NCBI GenBank assembly: GCA_009733575.1
Contig: ML769488.1
Location: 124,001 to 188,000, forward strand
Direction of reading: 5' to 3'
DNA from: Gymnopus androsaceus JB14
Lineage: Eukaryota > Basidiomycota > Agaricomycetes > Agaricales > Omphalotaceae
Length of the DNA: 64,000 nucleotides
The position numbers and the translations under genes were made by a program. Shown one piece after another: positions 48,492-59,799 of this stretch. Within the stretch, counting starts at the first letter, position 1; each line of letters begins with the position of its first letter. The notes beneath the pieces were generated by a model that worked only from the letters and a program-made list of their open reading frames with translations, was not told the origin of the DNA and did no database searches.

Positions 48492-49650
48492 TTGCTGCAT
48501 GACAGCATTCGGAAGTACAAGCAGACTTGTTTAGTATACATGCCAGGTCTGCTACAATATACCATGAATCATGAGGAAGTTGCATTCCATGGGGATGATA
48601 CATCACCAGAGGATGTAAAGCTTTGGCTGCTGTCTGCAGTGGATTCAGACGCGAGAGGATGGGTATATGATGAAGGGCTGGCAGACATAGAGGAACAATT
48701 GAGGGAGGCTTGATGCTACGATGCATTACAGATCCACCAGGGTCAGCCCTGTTTATCTATTTTTGGAAAATGATTGAGAAAAGCTAATGGAAATGATACT
48801 ATTCCAGGTACTTTTCCTATGCAAGAATGTAGTCTAATCCCTGCCCGGAAACACTAACAAAGAAATTAACTTTCCAAATGTTTCTCGAGCTTAGTGTTTC
48901 CGGGCAGGGATTAGACTACATTCTTGCATAGGAAAAGTACCTGGAATAGTATCATTTCCATTAGCTTTTCTCATCATTTTCCAAACATGGATAAACAGGG
49001 CTGACCCTGGTGCTAGAGTATTCATCATACTCTGTGCCTTAAACTGCGCATGATTCTCTTCAAGAACACAAATATCCGTGGTCAGAGGGACTCGGGGAGG
49101 TCTCGGGAAGTTATCGACAGGGTCAACAAGTGAGCCAAGCACAGTGCAGAAAGGTATCGACGGAATCATGCACTGCTTTTGGAATTGAGAGGGTTGGGAG
49201 AATGGGAACAGGTGCTTAGAGTGCTTTGGAAAGAAGATGTTCAAGCGTATAGTGACATGAAATGCGTGAAGCGTGGTTGCAGACGTCAGGGGACAAGGGA
49301 GGAGGAGCCCGGGAAAGAGGGAGAGCTGATGGAGGAGGATGAAGAAGATAAAGATGGATGGGATGAGGGAGACTTGGACCTTGGTACAGAAGAGCAAGAG
49401 AGACACCAAGGGATGGGTCAGACTAGGGAAGTTAAGTCCTGGATATGGACTATGTCTAAGTTTGATACTGTGGATGGCACGGATAAGGGAGATAAGCTAC
49501 TTCGAGCTGAGTGGGCACATAGTCGTGGGCAGTTGCACCAAGCAAGGGAGGAGGTACTACTTCTGAGAGAAGAGATGAGGCATACTGCTGTGTATATCAA
49601 ATGGAAGACATAGTGGTGGGAGGCATGTAAGAGCTAACCCTAACCTGGTC
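48492..49650 (+). pseudogene. KDZ (Kyakuja-Dileera-Zisupton) type transposase, C-terminal remnants
   Basis: Two separated blocks resemble the conserved C-terminus of KDZ transposases as I know them. Block 1 (48492-48713) has CLVYMPGLLQYTMNHEE, then DTSPEDVKLWLLSAVDSDAR and GLADIEEQLREA, matching the family pattern YMPG...PEDVKLWLPS...GL..IE..LREA. Block 2 (about 49430-49613) has SWIWTMSKFDTVDGTDKGDK, LLRAEWAHSRGQLHQAREEV and LLLREEMRHTAVYIKWK, matching SWIW...LR.EW...R...EEV.LL.EEMRR. TAG follows at once, after which the frame continues WWEA, as the family does. Between the blocks sits a 123-nt inverted repeat and unrelated DNA. The catalytic N-terminal part is absent. The element is dead; the family call is by motif memory. 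Confidence 0.6.
48735..49012. repeat. Near-perfect inverted repeat, arms 123 and 122 nt, loop 33 nt
   Basis: Left arm 48735-48857, right arm 48891-49012. They differ at only a few bases (TCTATTTTTGG against TCCATGTTTGG; GATTGAG against GATGAG). Each arm holds TTAGTGTTTCCGGGCAGGG or its complement. The right arm, read on minus, is continuous with an ORF (49409-48891), so one arm is probably an inverted duplication of the other. Confidence 0.93.
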
Positions 49651-49655
49651 CACAC

Positions 49656-50012
49656 AGGTTAAGGTTAGGGGTTGGGGTTAGGGTTAGGGGTTGAGGACAA
49701 AGTCTGGGGTGCAGGGCTTGCCCTGCTATCTGCAGTAGAAGGTTTAGGGTTGGGGATATTAAGGGTAGGGATTATTAGGGTTATGGATAGTCAGGGTAAA
49801 ACTAGGGTTTGGCAGTGCAGGTCAGGGTCATGTTATGTGTAAGGCTCGAAAATTTTGTCTGTTTTTTCCCACAATGCCTTGTTCAGCCTCTACGGATATT
49901 ACAAAGTTCAAATCTTATAGGGCTGGATAGTTGTCCTGTTACTTTGCATTAATAGCTCAGGACTATTGTCCATGTACTTTGCAATAAAGTTACAGCTGCA
50001 GCTGGATAAACG
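49656..50012. mobile_element. Degraded copy C of the telomere-like TIR element
   Basis: Follows copy B in order: TTAGGG block, GGGGTGCAGGGCTTGCCCT, more TAGGG words, TTTTTTCCCACAATGCC, TACGGATATTACAAAGTTCA, and an end CAGCTGG at 50007-50013. It lacks the hairpin and the other terminus. Divergent, about half an element. Confidence 0.55.
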
Positions 50013-50013
50013 A

Positions 50014-50756
50014 GCCCATATACCAGTTATACTAGGCTAGGTCATCGAAGGATATAAGTACACATGCATATATGGACATTATTTTATCTTTTTCTATTTA
50101 CTTACTCTCTTTCATCCTATCTCACTCAGTTTCTCTCATTTTCCTATTTTATTATATCTCGCTCAGGATATAAGGGTAGCTACTTAATCTTGGAATAACA
50201 AGTTAGACTTGATACCTGAAATGCAGATCTATCTTAGGACCTGTAGTGATTTGTACATGCTCAGACGTGTCTGCATTGTCCTCTACAACCTTTGAAATGG
50301 GTGGCCTTCTTGTAACCTTGATAATACTGAGGCAATTCATTCTACTTCCCGGCTATTAAGTTGAGCATTCCTGGTTTTCATCTCGAAGAGAGGTCACATC
50401 AGTCTTAGGACCGCAGGTGGAGCCTAACGTGTACACCTTGACAAGCCCATTGTTGATTAGGAAGGTCTTGGACCCAAGTGTTGGCTTGGTCTAGTTTTAG
50501 GGAGGAAGCTTCTCAGAGTGTTACCTAGCTTTACCAACAGATTCTACCCCTTGCCTGCTCTTCACTGAGTGTGTTAAAAATGCCTACTCAAGTGACTTGT
50601 GCGGCGGTTGTATAAGCTTGTTAGGTAACTTGCAGGATTCCCTGAGAGTTGGAGTATCATTGCGCAGCAATGTAAAGGCTCCCAAGATACGCTAAGTCGT
50701 TTGTTGAGTTGGCGTACTTGACCCATGCTTGGGTATTTCACCTTGGATACACAAAG
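50014..50756. other. Repeat-region spacer
   Basis: Includes a 33-base duplication: TTTGTTGAGTTGGCGTACTT occurs at about 50699 and 50759, each followed by GACCCATGC. No gene supported. Confidence 0.4.
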
Positions 50757-53700
50757 TCATTTGTTGAGTTGGCGTACTTGACCCATGCCTCCCATATCCC
50801 AATGCCCAAGGTGGCAGATTTCTGCTTGGGAGTTGAGAGGTTGACCAGGTGCTCTTGCAGCTTCATGCATCCATTGCAGACAAATAGGTTCATCTGCATC
50901 TTCATCCATTACAGACTCAGAGTCAGAGTCAGATTCAGGATCATCTGAAAAAGTTAAAGGAAGTGGATCAAGATGAACATGATTTATATCTAAACAGGTA
51001 TGTGTATAAGCCTCTGTATAAGATTCATATTGTCCTAGAAGATCTTCAATATTTTGGAATGGATGATGGAGTAAGAGACAGGCATATGAGTAATTTTCAT
51101 AGATATCTGGAGATGAAATATCTGAAGTATATGCTGGCCACACATTAACAATATATGGGAGTAGATTAGAGGAACACTTTTTATAATGACCACCTTTATA
51201 TTCCCAGTGATTTGCAAACTCAAGAAGAGTGAGTTGAGTGAGATCAGCACTATGAGCCTGATTTGGTCTGTTTAGATAGTGCTCAATGATGGATTTTTTC
51301 TCTGTGGAAGAGTTCTCAAAATTGAAGAATGCAGTTGTTACTCCAGGGATAACACATATCTGGTGGACTATGCGGGAGGATACTGTTAAAGGACAGCCCA
51401 AGAGTATATGACAAGTTTCCTGAGCTGAAATATCCCGTTCTGCAATGAAAGAAGATAGCATCTTCTGGTAAGCTACTCATCCTGGAACACTGCCATCAAG
51501 TTTTGAAATAGCATTTCAAAGAATTGTTTTATAAGGGGTTGAGCTTGTTTCAGCTTTACTGGCATACTTGGCTACATATGCAATAACTGCTTCTTTATTT
51601 ACAACAGGTTGGATATCAATATTGGCCCGCCAACCAAGAATGAATGCTGGATTATAGACATTCAGGAGAGGATCATTGCACCTGAAGTGCAGTTCTGGAA
51701 AATCACGGCCAGGTTCAGTAACAAATTGTGTTCTGTCATGTTGTTGATGTGGAAAACCAAAACAGCAATAAACATCACTAGTGGATTTCTTGCAGCATTG
51801 GCAATAGCCTGGACTACACTGAGTATGTCTTTAAAAACGGTTCAAACATTCTGCCAACTCTTTTTTGGTATCTTCAAGAGTATCAAATAGCATAGCAGAA
51901 GGGTGAACAAGAGCAGGAGGGCATGAAAGATCAGGATGCCATGTAGATACATGTTGATCCCAGAAGTCAATAAATAATTGAAGCTGTTCCTGATTTGAAG
52001 TATCTAGTTCATCCACTGAAGGAGCATTTCTTATCCAAAAAAAAACCATGTACATGGGAGCTACCTCTATGCTGCCATTCAAATCTCCACCACCAGTCTA
52101 TCACACCAAGCTTTTCTTTGATAAAGTTAGTGAAAAAAATCTGCCATCTTTTTTGAAAGTAATAGCTGAAAATTGCAGGATTATTATTGAGATCTTTCAT
52201 ATGAATATGATATGAGTGAGGACCCTCAGGTTGACCTTCCTCCCATGATGGCATATGCTGATGCATATCTGGCCACTGGAAATCTGCAGAAGAGGCAGTA
52301 AAGAAGATATGAGGAGTCCCACACTCTGGGGATTTAATCTGAGCCATCAGATTATTTTGTTCAGCAGTCCAGAATGGGCATGTTCCAGGTATCTTAGCTG
52401 CTGATTTTGACACTCTCTGATGATTGTATTGAGTGCCCAGTATCGGAATCGTGGATGTTGAGCAAAGTGCCCACCATCAAGATGCATGAGATGTGCTGCC
52501 CACTCAGTCATAGTAACCTTGGTAGTATGGTGAGCATTGAAATCAGCTTTTCCATAAGGAAACAATGTAGGAAATGCATTAATAGCAGTGAAATTACCAG
52601 TGTATTCATTGAGAGGAGTGCCACAAATATTAGGAGCAGTAAGAATAACTGGATCATCATTGTTCAAAGCAGCAGCTCTTAACTGTTCCATTTCATTTTC
52701 CTAGCTGTTGACTCCAGGAACAAAACCACGAGAGTATTGAGGATTTTCTGGTAACCCCAGATTATCTTCACCCTGTGGTGGTCCATCATCAAAGTGATCT
52801 TCAATTACTCTCACTTCTATATTCTGCAAATGTTCATGGACTGAAGCATTTATAGGTAGGCAATTGCAAGCTTCCCAGTCAATTTGAACACGGTTTGAAA
52901 TAAATGTGGGATGATGAGCTTTGAGATAATGTAACCACTGCTGAATTGGCTCTCTACGTACACGGAAATCCTCTGTAGAATCCAGATTTGATGTACTAGA
53001 CTGTGTTTTCCAATGCATAATAATTACATCCAACTGTTCTGGTAAAAGGGGAACTTTTGCATGGAAAACAGTATTTTCACATGGAAAGTTGCAAGTACGA
53101 CCAGTATACTTATGTTGACCACCTTGGACTTGCCAAACTTGAACCAAAGCATGAACAGGATGAGCATTTCCTCTGTCTGTGTCAATTGAGGTAGATGACT
53201 TGGATAATCTCCTGGATACATATTGTTGACCTCTTTATATTTAGAGCTCTTTCTACACCACTGGCAAACACCATTTTGATTGACATTCATGTCAAACCAC
53301 CTTTCATGACATTGAGTACATATTTCCATGGATATATCCATGATCTCATTTTGAACAGTAAGAAGACAAAGTTCATCAGCTTCTGAGATAGCCTTATCTC
53401 CATCATCTAATTGTGGGGAATTCTGGGGATCTTCAGGGAAATTCATTGGAGGAGGAGAAGGTGGTGCTGATGGCACTTGCTGCTGTGGATTTAATTGTGG
53501 AGGATTCTGGGGATCTTCAGGAAAATTCATTGGAGGAGGAGAAGGTAGTGCTGGTGGCACTTGCTGCTGTTGATTTGATTTATAGTTTGCATGTCAATTT
53601 TGCAAGTGTTGATTTTGGGCTGCTAAGCAAGATGCACAAGTGCGTCTATCACCAAATATACCTTCTTTTACCCAATGTCTACTTTTAGTACACCAGAGAA

Positions 53701-53821
53701 GTTCAGGATGCATACAATCAGCATATTGGCCAATTTTCTTAGGAACATCAAAATTTTGTTCTATGCAGCAAGCATTGCAATAGTTTTTCAAAGGTATATC
53801 ATATCCATACTGATGATCCAA
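50757..53821 (-). mobile_element. Truncated Helitron: zinc-finger N-terminus, Rep (HUH) nuclease, start of helicase region
   Basis: Rolling-circle transposon gene, read in broken segments. 53821-53594 has Cys-rich blocks (NYCNACC...RTCASC). 53560-53200 has a duplicated Pro-rich SPPPMNFPEDPQNPPQL unit and a CTQCHERW...CQWC knuckle. 53147-52701 is a DUF6570-like region. 52691-52347 has FPTLFPYGKADFNAHH and FAQHPRFRYWALNTI (Helitron-like N domain). 52413-51500 is Rep, with the HUH motif QHRGSSHVHG and the tyrosine motif VIAYVAKYASKAE. 51461-50757 continues with FIAERDISAQETCHILLGCP and ACLLLHHPFQNIEDLLGQYE, the link to the helicase. The Pif1-type helicase itself is missing. A T9 run at about 52037 shifts the frame just after HUH, and TGA codons follow the tyrosine motif. 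Helitron ends (TC...CTRR hairpin) were not located. Confidence 0.85.
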
Positions 53822-54356
53822 TACCCAATGGCAGCAATGAATACATCATGTCTTTCCAGGAAAAGACTCATGAGTATATTTGGGTGGATGCTGAGATGGA
53901 GGTAGGATTGGATTTGCTGGTGGTTCAGGTGAAGGAGATGGAGATGTGTCATGCCCTGTACCACCAATCTCACTATCTTCACCTCTTAAAACCGCCCAAT
54001 CGTATCCATGGTTCACCCTATTGATCCAATAACCGGCCACTAAGCCACACAATGGGTACCGTCTACTCCATACATACTTACTACTCAACAACTCAGCATC
54101 CTGCACATATATAACTGGTAGCTCTCCTTGAGGGACCCTTTATCTTGATATTAACTACTTTTGCTCCCAATTCTTGCTTTCCTCTCTATATTTCTACTTA
54201 CTCTGTGCTTATCTCTATCCTTTCCAATATACACTTGTTCTGGTGACATCTTCTTGACTACCACATTGACCTTAGACTGCCAGCAAGCTCTTACAACAAT
54301 CTACGCGCTGTCGTCATCTCGGATGACTCCAGCTCACCCGACTTAGCTTGTGTGTC
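53822..54356. other. Possible Helitron 5' flank or N-terminus
   Basis: Contains a minus-strand ORF (54106-53846) with a Pro/Ser tract, SPSPSPEPPANPILPPSQHP, that may be the Helitron N-terminus, and a CT-rich plus-strand stretch (54121-54250). Not resolved. Confidence 0.35.
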
Positions 54357-55006
54357 CACCTGAGACTCTAGCCTTATTAAAATAAAGCCTGACAACTTGT
54401 CGTAGGGTGCATTTTAATATTTGTGACAGCTATATAGAGCCTACAGTACTGACAGGGGAACCCTAACCATAGTATGATAAGATGGGGCCATATCTCGGGA
54501 ACAAGGGACCGTGAGAAAAAACGGAAAAGGCTACACCCCATTATTTTTGGCCCTCTTTCTGATGGTGGTATCTATTTAACCCTAACCCTAAAAGTGAACT
54601 ATGCCAAAAAAGGAAATTTTCGCACTGTTTTGGTCAGGTCTTGTTAGGGTAAGCACTTGTGCTTACCCTAACATAGAGACCTGATCAAAACAGTGCCAAA
54701 CAAACAGTGCACATAGGTTAGGGTTAGGGTGGTTAGGGTTTAGGGGTTGAGAATAAAAATGGGGGTGTGGGGGCTTGCCCTCACTGTTATAATATTAGTC
54801 ATCATTATGGTTAGGATACAAAGTAGGGTTAGGGTTGGGTGCAGGTGACCTGTACAAGCATGAGAAAATTGTTCTTTTTTTCCCACGGGCTCTCATTCTC
54901 TCTGTATAGATATTACAACTTTGGTACTGACAAGTTGTCCCAAATATTAAAATGCACCTCCGAGAATTTGTCAGGGTTTATTTTAATACCGCTAAAGAAC
55001 CAGCTG
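54357..55006. mobile_element. Non-autonomous TIR element, copy B (650 bp), inverted relative to copy A
   Basis: Flanked by perfect 7-bp duplications GTGTGTC (54350-54356 and 55007-55013). Ends CACCTGAG.../...CAGCTG as in copy A but in the opposite orientation. Inverted repeats include GTGCATTTTAATAT. The same order of parts is present: CCCTAA block, central hairpin (54622-54696), TTAGGG block (54716-54750), GGGGGTGTGGGGGCTTGCCC, TTTTTTTCCCACGGG. No ORF of note. Confidence 0.9.
54622..54696. repeat. Central hairpin of copy B
   Basis: GCACTGTTTTGGTCAGGTC... pairs with ...GACCTGATCAAAACAGTGC. It is the reverse complement of the copy A hairpin apart from the loop. Confidence 0.88.
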
Positions 55007-55203
55007 GTGTGTCTCCTTTCGGGGGCTCAGGGTTTCTGATTATCAGTTCTACTATTTCTAGTCACTCGACTAGCCACCCACACACATATTCGATTGCGGA
55101 TCTCGCCTGCCTTTCATACTAAAGGCCACAATCTACTCTCAGTACCTTCCCAAGACCGTCGACCCCGGTTTTACACAATATCAAGACCAAACTGTTGTTG
55201 AAT

Positions 55204-57103
55204 ATGTCGGGGACGTTCATGGTACCACCTTCCTTGTCCGCTGGACAACAGGAGGGTGACACACAACAACAACAAGAATATTTGGATCGTTACCCACTGA
55301 GGTTACCCCTCCAACAGCCGCGGTAGCCTATGCACCTCCTGATTGGCAGTACCTGCCAATACAGACAGTTGCACACGGTCAACACATTCAGACCCTTCAA
55401 CTCCCACTTCAGCATTCCACCTGGGGCTACCCGCACTGCCAGGATCATCAGGAATCTCCCCTGATAATACTCAGGGTTGAAGACAGTTCCATACAACGTC
55501 AATGGGAGTGGGAGTGTACCACCCAACAGACATCTCACCATCTTTGAGGGGGAAACATACCCAACAAGCACCCCCACAGGAGCTTCGTTATACTCCGCAG
55601 AGAGCCCCTGACAAAGAACGTCAGAATTTGGAAGCTCAACAATCAGAAACTAGCTCCCAATGGCGTAGGAGTAGTACCACGGGGGACTTCATCTCTAGGG
55701 CAAGGCAACCCTCCCTGTCTTTGATAGAAATGGATCGGTCGGGAGGAATGATTGGACCTTGACCATCCTCCGAGACCACATTCTAACTGCAGGATCTTCT
55801 CGCGGCAAATCGTTGCACCTGGGCCGACCTGGCTCACGTTTCCCACTACTTCCTGCGGGAGATGGGACTGCCGGTGGAAGGGAGTTTGACCCCTTCAGAG
55901 TTACAGGAAACGTTTCCCGAGGTATGTCAACAACCCTGAGCGGGTCACCCAACAGTGTCCAGTTTCCTTTCCATTGCAGAAAATCACTGCAACTTGCTGT
56001 GGTTCTTCAACGTGCTCTTAGATCCAGAAGTCATCTAGCATGTTAACAAAGCTTCCCAAATGTCTAACCCTGACAGGGGGCCACTTCCCCTCACCCCATC
56101 TTACCATGGAAATAGACCAGGTTTGGAATGGAATCAAGGGGGAAGAAGCATCTCATCAGAAGCTGCACAAACTGCTTGGGAAGCCTTGCACGCATGTTGG
56201 GAGGGAAACAACACTGTCCACCTGCCAGTCACCCATTATGAATGGCAGCACGGAATTTGGACTGATCCTTTAGCACAAGCTACACCAGTTGCATCTCAGA
56301 TGCTTGACCCAACAGTGTAATCGGGAGGGATACCTGAAGGTGGGGGGTCAGCTGCCATTGTCCGACCTCAACAAGAGTGGATAAAAAATAGACGTTGCCC
56401 GCTGATGTCCACCTGGAGGGCACCATGACTCCTCTGAGGGGAACTTCTGCATTTGGAGATAGATGGGGCCAAATCATCTAGTGTAGCACTGTCAGGGGAT
56501 GGTAGATTCAATGTGAGCATGCCCAAAACGCGACGTGTTTCCCGTCAAATGCAATTGGACAAGATCATGTTGAGACCTGGTGTGACACTCACCCCAGAAG
56601 AGTTGGAGCCGGCAAAAAAGCTAAAACAGGCAATAGAGGAGGATGATGACCAGCAACAGTACCTGCTACTCACTGTGAATGACGAAGGACAGCAGGTGCC
56701 TGCCCCTACCTCTACTGCTCCTAACCCCTCCCGTGCACCCAACATTGCCTCCAATAACCCCCTGACTCTTCCGCCCGAAGGAGCACAAAACCCCATGCTG
56801 TATTTGCAACCACCATTGACATGGAGAGAATGGGGGAAAGTGTATCGCAAACACAGGAAGAGAATCCAGACATCTTGGGGTCCCCAGGGTTATTCAAACC
56901 CACTTCCCTCGAAACAGTACATGAGGAAGATGGCGACAGTATCTATACAAACGAGGGGGAGGATCACACAGCTTGCCCGCCAAGAACTCCACAATCTGTG
57001 GAAGGAACAAGAAGGGAAAACCCAATTCCTGAACCAAAGCAGAATGCAAGTGCTCCTCAGGTTTTTTGGATGATTGGGGAGCTAAGTAATTCGGACCCCT
57101 GAT
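55204..57103 (+). pseudogene. Degraded repeat-derived coding region
   Basis: I do not recognise a family. ATG 55204 (MSGTFMVPPSLSAGQQEGDT) soon meets TAG at about 55324. Later plus-strand blocks are MSNPDRGPLPLTPSYHGNRP and EALHACWEGNNTVHLPVTHY (56060-56320), and a longer ORF 56453-57073 with MPKTRRVSRQMQLDKIMLRP, a Gln/Pro-rich hinge and PPLTWREWGKVYRKHRKRIQ. The basic end could bind nucleic acid. Frame changes separate the blocks, and the composition (Pro, Gln, basic) is gag-like, but there is no zinc knuckle or pol. I treat it as transposon debris with modest confidence that it was once one gene. Confidence 0.35.
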
Positions 57104-57490
57104 AGTTAAACAACCAAGACCATGCCCAACCTACATTAAACATATTTAAACATACCTATTTGCTGTACATAGCACAACCAATGTACTTTAGTGTTTAAAA
57201 TGAGATCTTTCCTTTGTTTAATTAAATATTTAATCAAATGACATTCAACAAACATATCAACAAGCTTATCTACAAGTTAAATAACTGAGTATCAAAGACA
57301 ATCGCACTCAGCTAAACAAACGATTTAAACAAAACTCTATCTCAAACAAGCAATCGCTAAACAACCTGGCTGCAATAGTCAGTCAAACAAATCATTAAAC
57401 AAAACCTTTAAACAAAGTGACTCACTGGAAACTTTGAGCAACAATCAAACAATGACCTAAACATATCGTTAAACAGACTATTCAACAATT
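57104..57490. repeat. AAAC-rich low-complexity tract
   Basis: About 380 bases in which TTAAACA, AAACAA and TCAAACAA words recur every 10-20 bases, almost all on the plus strand, with few GTTT words. Not a tandem repeat of fixed period. It ends at the 3' side of the 57524-59799 gene. Confidence 0.55.
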
Positions 57491-57523
57491 GACAATTTTG
57501 TACAATATCTCACCTTATCCGCA

Positions 57524-59799
57524 TCAGCCTGTACCTCTCTTGTTTCCAGCCGCTTTCTTTGAGGCTTGGGTCTTTGGTGCCACTTCTTGCGCCGCAACAC
57601 GAGCGCGCGTTACGTGCTGTGGAGCTTCCACCTCACTAGTAATCTCTGCAATAGTTCGTTTACCACTATGCGTTTGAGGTCGATGGACTACCTGGGCTTC
57701 TGGCACAGCCAAAGACACCTCCTGATCATCCAACATCGGCACCGCATCCCGCTCCTCCAAAGCAGGAGTTCCGGAAGACTGTTGCGGAGCTTCTACGCCT
57801 TCTTCCGTAGATGCTGGAGGAGTTGGTGGAGGTGCAATGGAAGTCCTCTCAGAATTAATGGCAGGAGTAGACGGAGGTGGAGTCGATGCCTTTGAAGGAG
57901 AAATGGAAGCGGCGGGTACAGTGGATGCCCCCATAGCCCCAATGGGAGTGACAGGAGTAGACAGAGGTGGAGCTGATGCGTTTGAAGGAGACGAAATAGA
58001 AGCGATGGGTGCAGTCGATGCCCTTGCAGGCCCAATGGGAGTGCCATGAGTAGGCGGAGGTAGGGTTGATGCATTTGTAGGCAAAATGGCAGCGAGAGAA
58101 GTAGCTGCAGGTGGAGCTGATGGTTTGGGAGGTGGAGGCGAGATAGAGGGAGGATGAGCTACAATCTCATCACCAGTCCCTCGGGCTGCTTCCGCTTCTG
58201 CCTCTCGCTTCGCAACTCAATCTACAATGTCCTGTTTCGGCCAGAAGACAAATGGTTGGATGGTTTCAACCGCTGAGATTGTGCTCAGATAAGTGCAAAG
58301 AGAGTAGCACTCTATCAGCAGCATCATCTCAACCAGCTTCAACGTGATGGGAAACTGGAATGTCGACGTGTTGTAAAAGTCCTCGGGGTACACCTCAATC
58401 TCAACCAAGGGAATTGACAGTCGCACCTGATCTTGAGGCCAAGAATGATCTACAAGTATCCAGTTAGCAAAGTTCAAACCGAAAGTAGGCAAACTTACTC
58501 CATAATGCATGCAAGAAGTCGCTCAGTACCTTGGTCAATGCTGCTGGTGCTATCTGCTCTAGGTCAACCACCTCGAGAACTGGTATGCCGTTGGCGTTCC
58601 GTAGCGTATGCAACTCCTCCGCTGGCATTATTGGTTCTATAACATGTTCTGCAGGGTTTTTACTATTAGCAAGCACAACTGTTGCAAAATAAATAATTTA
58701 CTCACTGGGAATTCGGGTCTCACACCAATCCTTGCAAGCGTTACCCAGAGCCATTTCTTCATCCTGGTCTACAGGAAAAGCATCCGCATGGTCAACGTTG
58801 TTGTGGTGCGCTTGTAGCCTGTGGGAACATTCCCGATCAGTATGTGTCTGATACAAAGGCCCGGTCACTTACTTGTACGCAACTAGATTGTTATCCTTAT
58901 CATGGAAACCGGTGAGGATCATCATCTCGCAGGGACCCAGTTGGCCATTCTGACAAAGGGCGCAAAGAGCTGAGTAGATTGCCTCCTTAAATTGCTTCTG
59001 GTTACTATTGGACGGATTAGCTTTTCCACTAAAACAGAGAGCAAGGCTTACTCGTTTACATTGATTCCCTTCGCCCTCTCATTGTAATCATCTTGATCTG
59101 TCTTCTCCCACATCTCTGTCAACACCTTCTGATATTCTGTGCCTGCGTTCTCTTTCCGCTTGTTCTCTTTATGCTCATCGTGATTGTTGCTAACTCCGTC
59201 TCCACTATTGGCAGTGTTATCGGCTCGAAGGGCGTTGAGTTTCTTCTTCATCAACTGAAGGATCTCTTCTTTGTTCTCCTTCTCAAATAAACTCTTTCCT
59301 GCCGCTGGTTTCTTGAATGAAAGCAAAGCCTCAGCGGCCTGAACAAGAGACTGGTGAGTCTTTGTCTTCTCGTCAGTCGCCAGAGCATTGAGAACAAGGT
59401 TGTTGATATTGTTTTTGATAAAGACATTGTGGCGGTGATTTTTGAACGCATCCTTCAGAATCTATCTCGCTTTCAGTAACAGTGTTTTATCATCAAAAAT
59501 AGTTGCATACCTTTGCCCATTCGTCGTTAGTTCTGACGTTGTCCCCAGTGAGAAAACCTTTGGTTCCTCGTATCTCCTTGAGTGTTTTGTTTATCCAAGT
59601 GGTCACTGCCTCTGGATCCCTCTGTTTTGGAATTGTTACCCTTCCCTAAATGCAGCTTATGCTGTCGGAGTAGCTGTTCCCAGGCAGGGAAGAACGATTC
59701 CACTATTGCCTGCTGTTCATCTGTGAGCGAGGATTCACGACCGGCCCTCTTCCTGCTCGGTTTAGTGTTGGGTGGTGGTGTTGTTTTGCCTTTAGACAT
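57524..59799 (-). CDS. Repeat-associated multi-exon protein, possibly decayed
   Basis: ATG 59799 (MSKGKTTPPPNTKPSRKRAG) begins a basic nuclear-type N-terminus, then DEQQAIVESFFPAWEQLLRQ. A one-base excess near 59615 shifts into DPEAVTTWINKTLKEIRGTK. An intron (GTATGC to about 59462) leads to AFKNHRHNVFIKNNINNLVL, FEKENKEEILQLMKKKLNAL and YQKVLTEMWEKTDQDDYNER. Later exons include GQLGPCEMMILTGFHDKDNN, HADAFPVDQDEEMALGNACK, IPVLEVVDLEQIAPAALTKV and a long Pro/Ser/Thr/Ala-rich C-terminus with degenerate repeats (ASAPPLSTPVTPIG). It ends at 57524 with KKAAGNKRGTG. I associate this architecture with agaricomycete repeat-borne genes; no enzymatic motif is visible. Introns of 50-70 nt are consistent. 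Confidence 0.55.

Noticed and set aside
48218..48726. Minus-strand ORFs over the KDZ block
   Set aside because: Antisense to the better-supported plus-strand block with YMPG and PEDVKLW.
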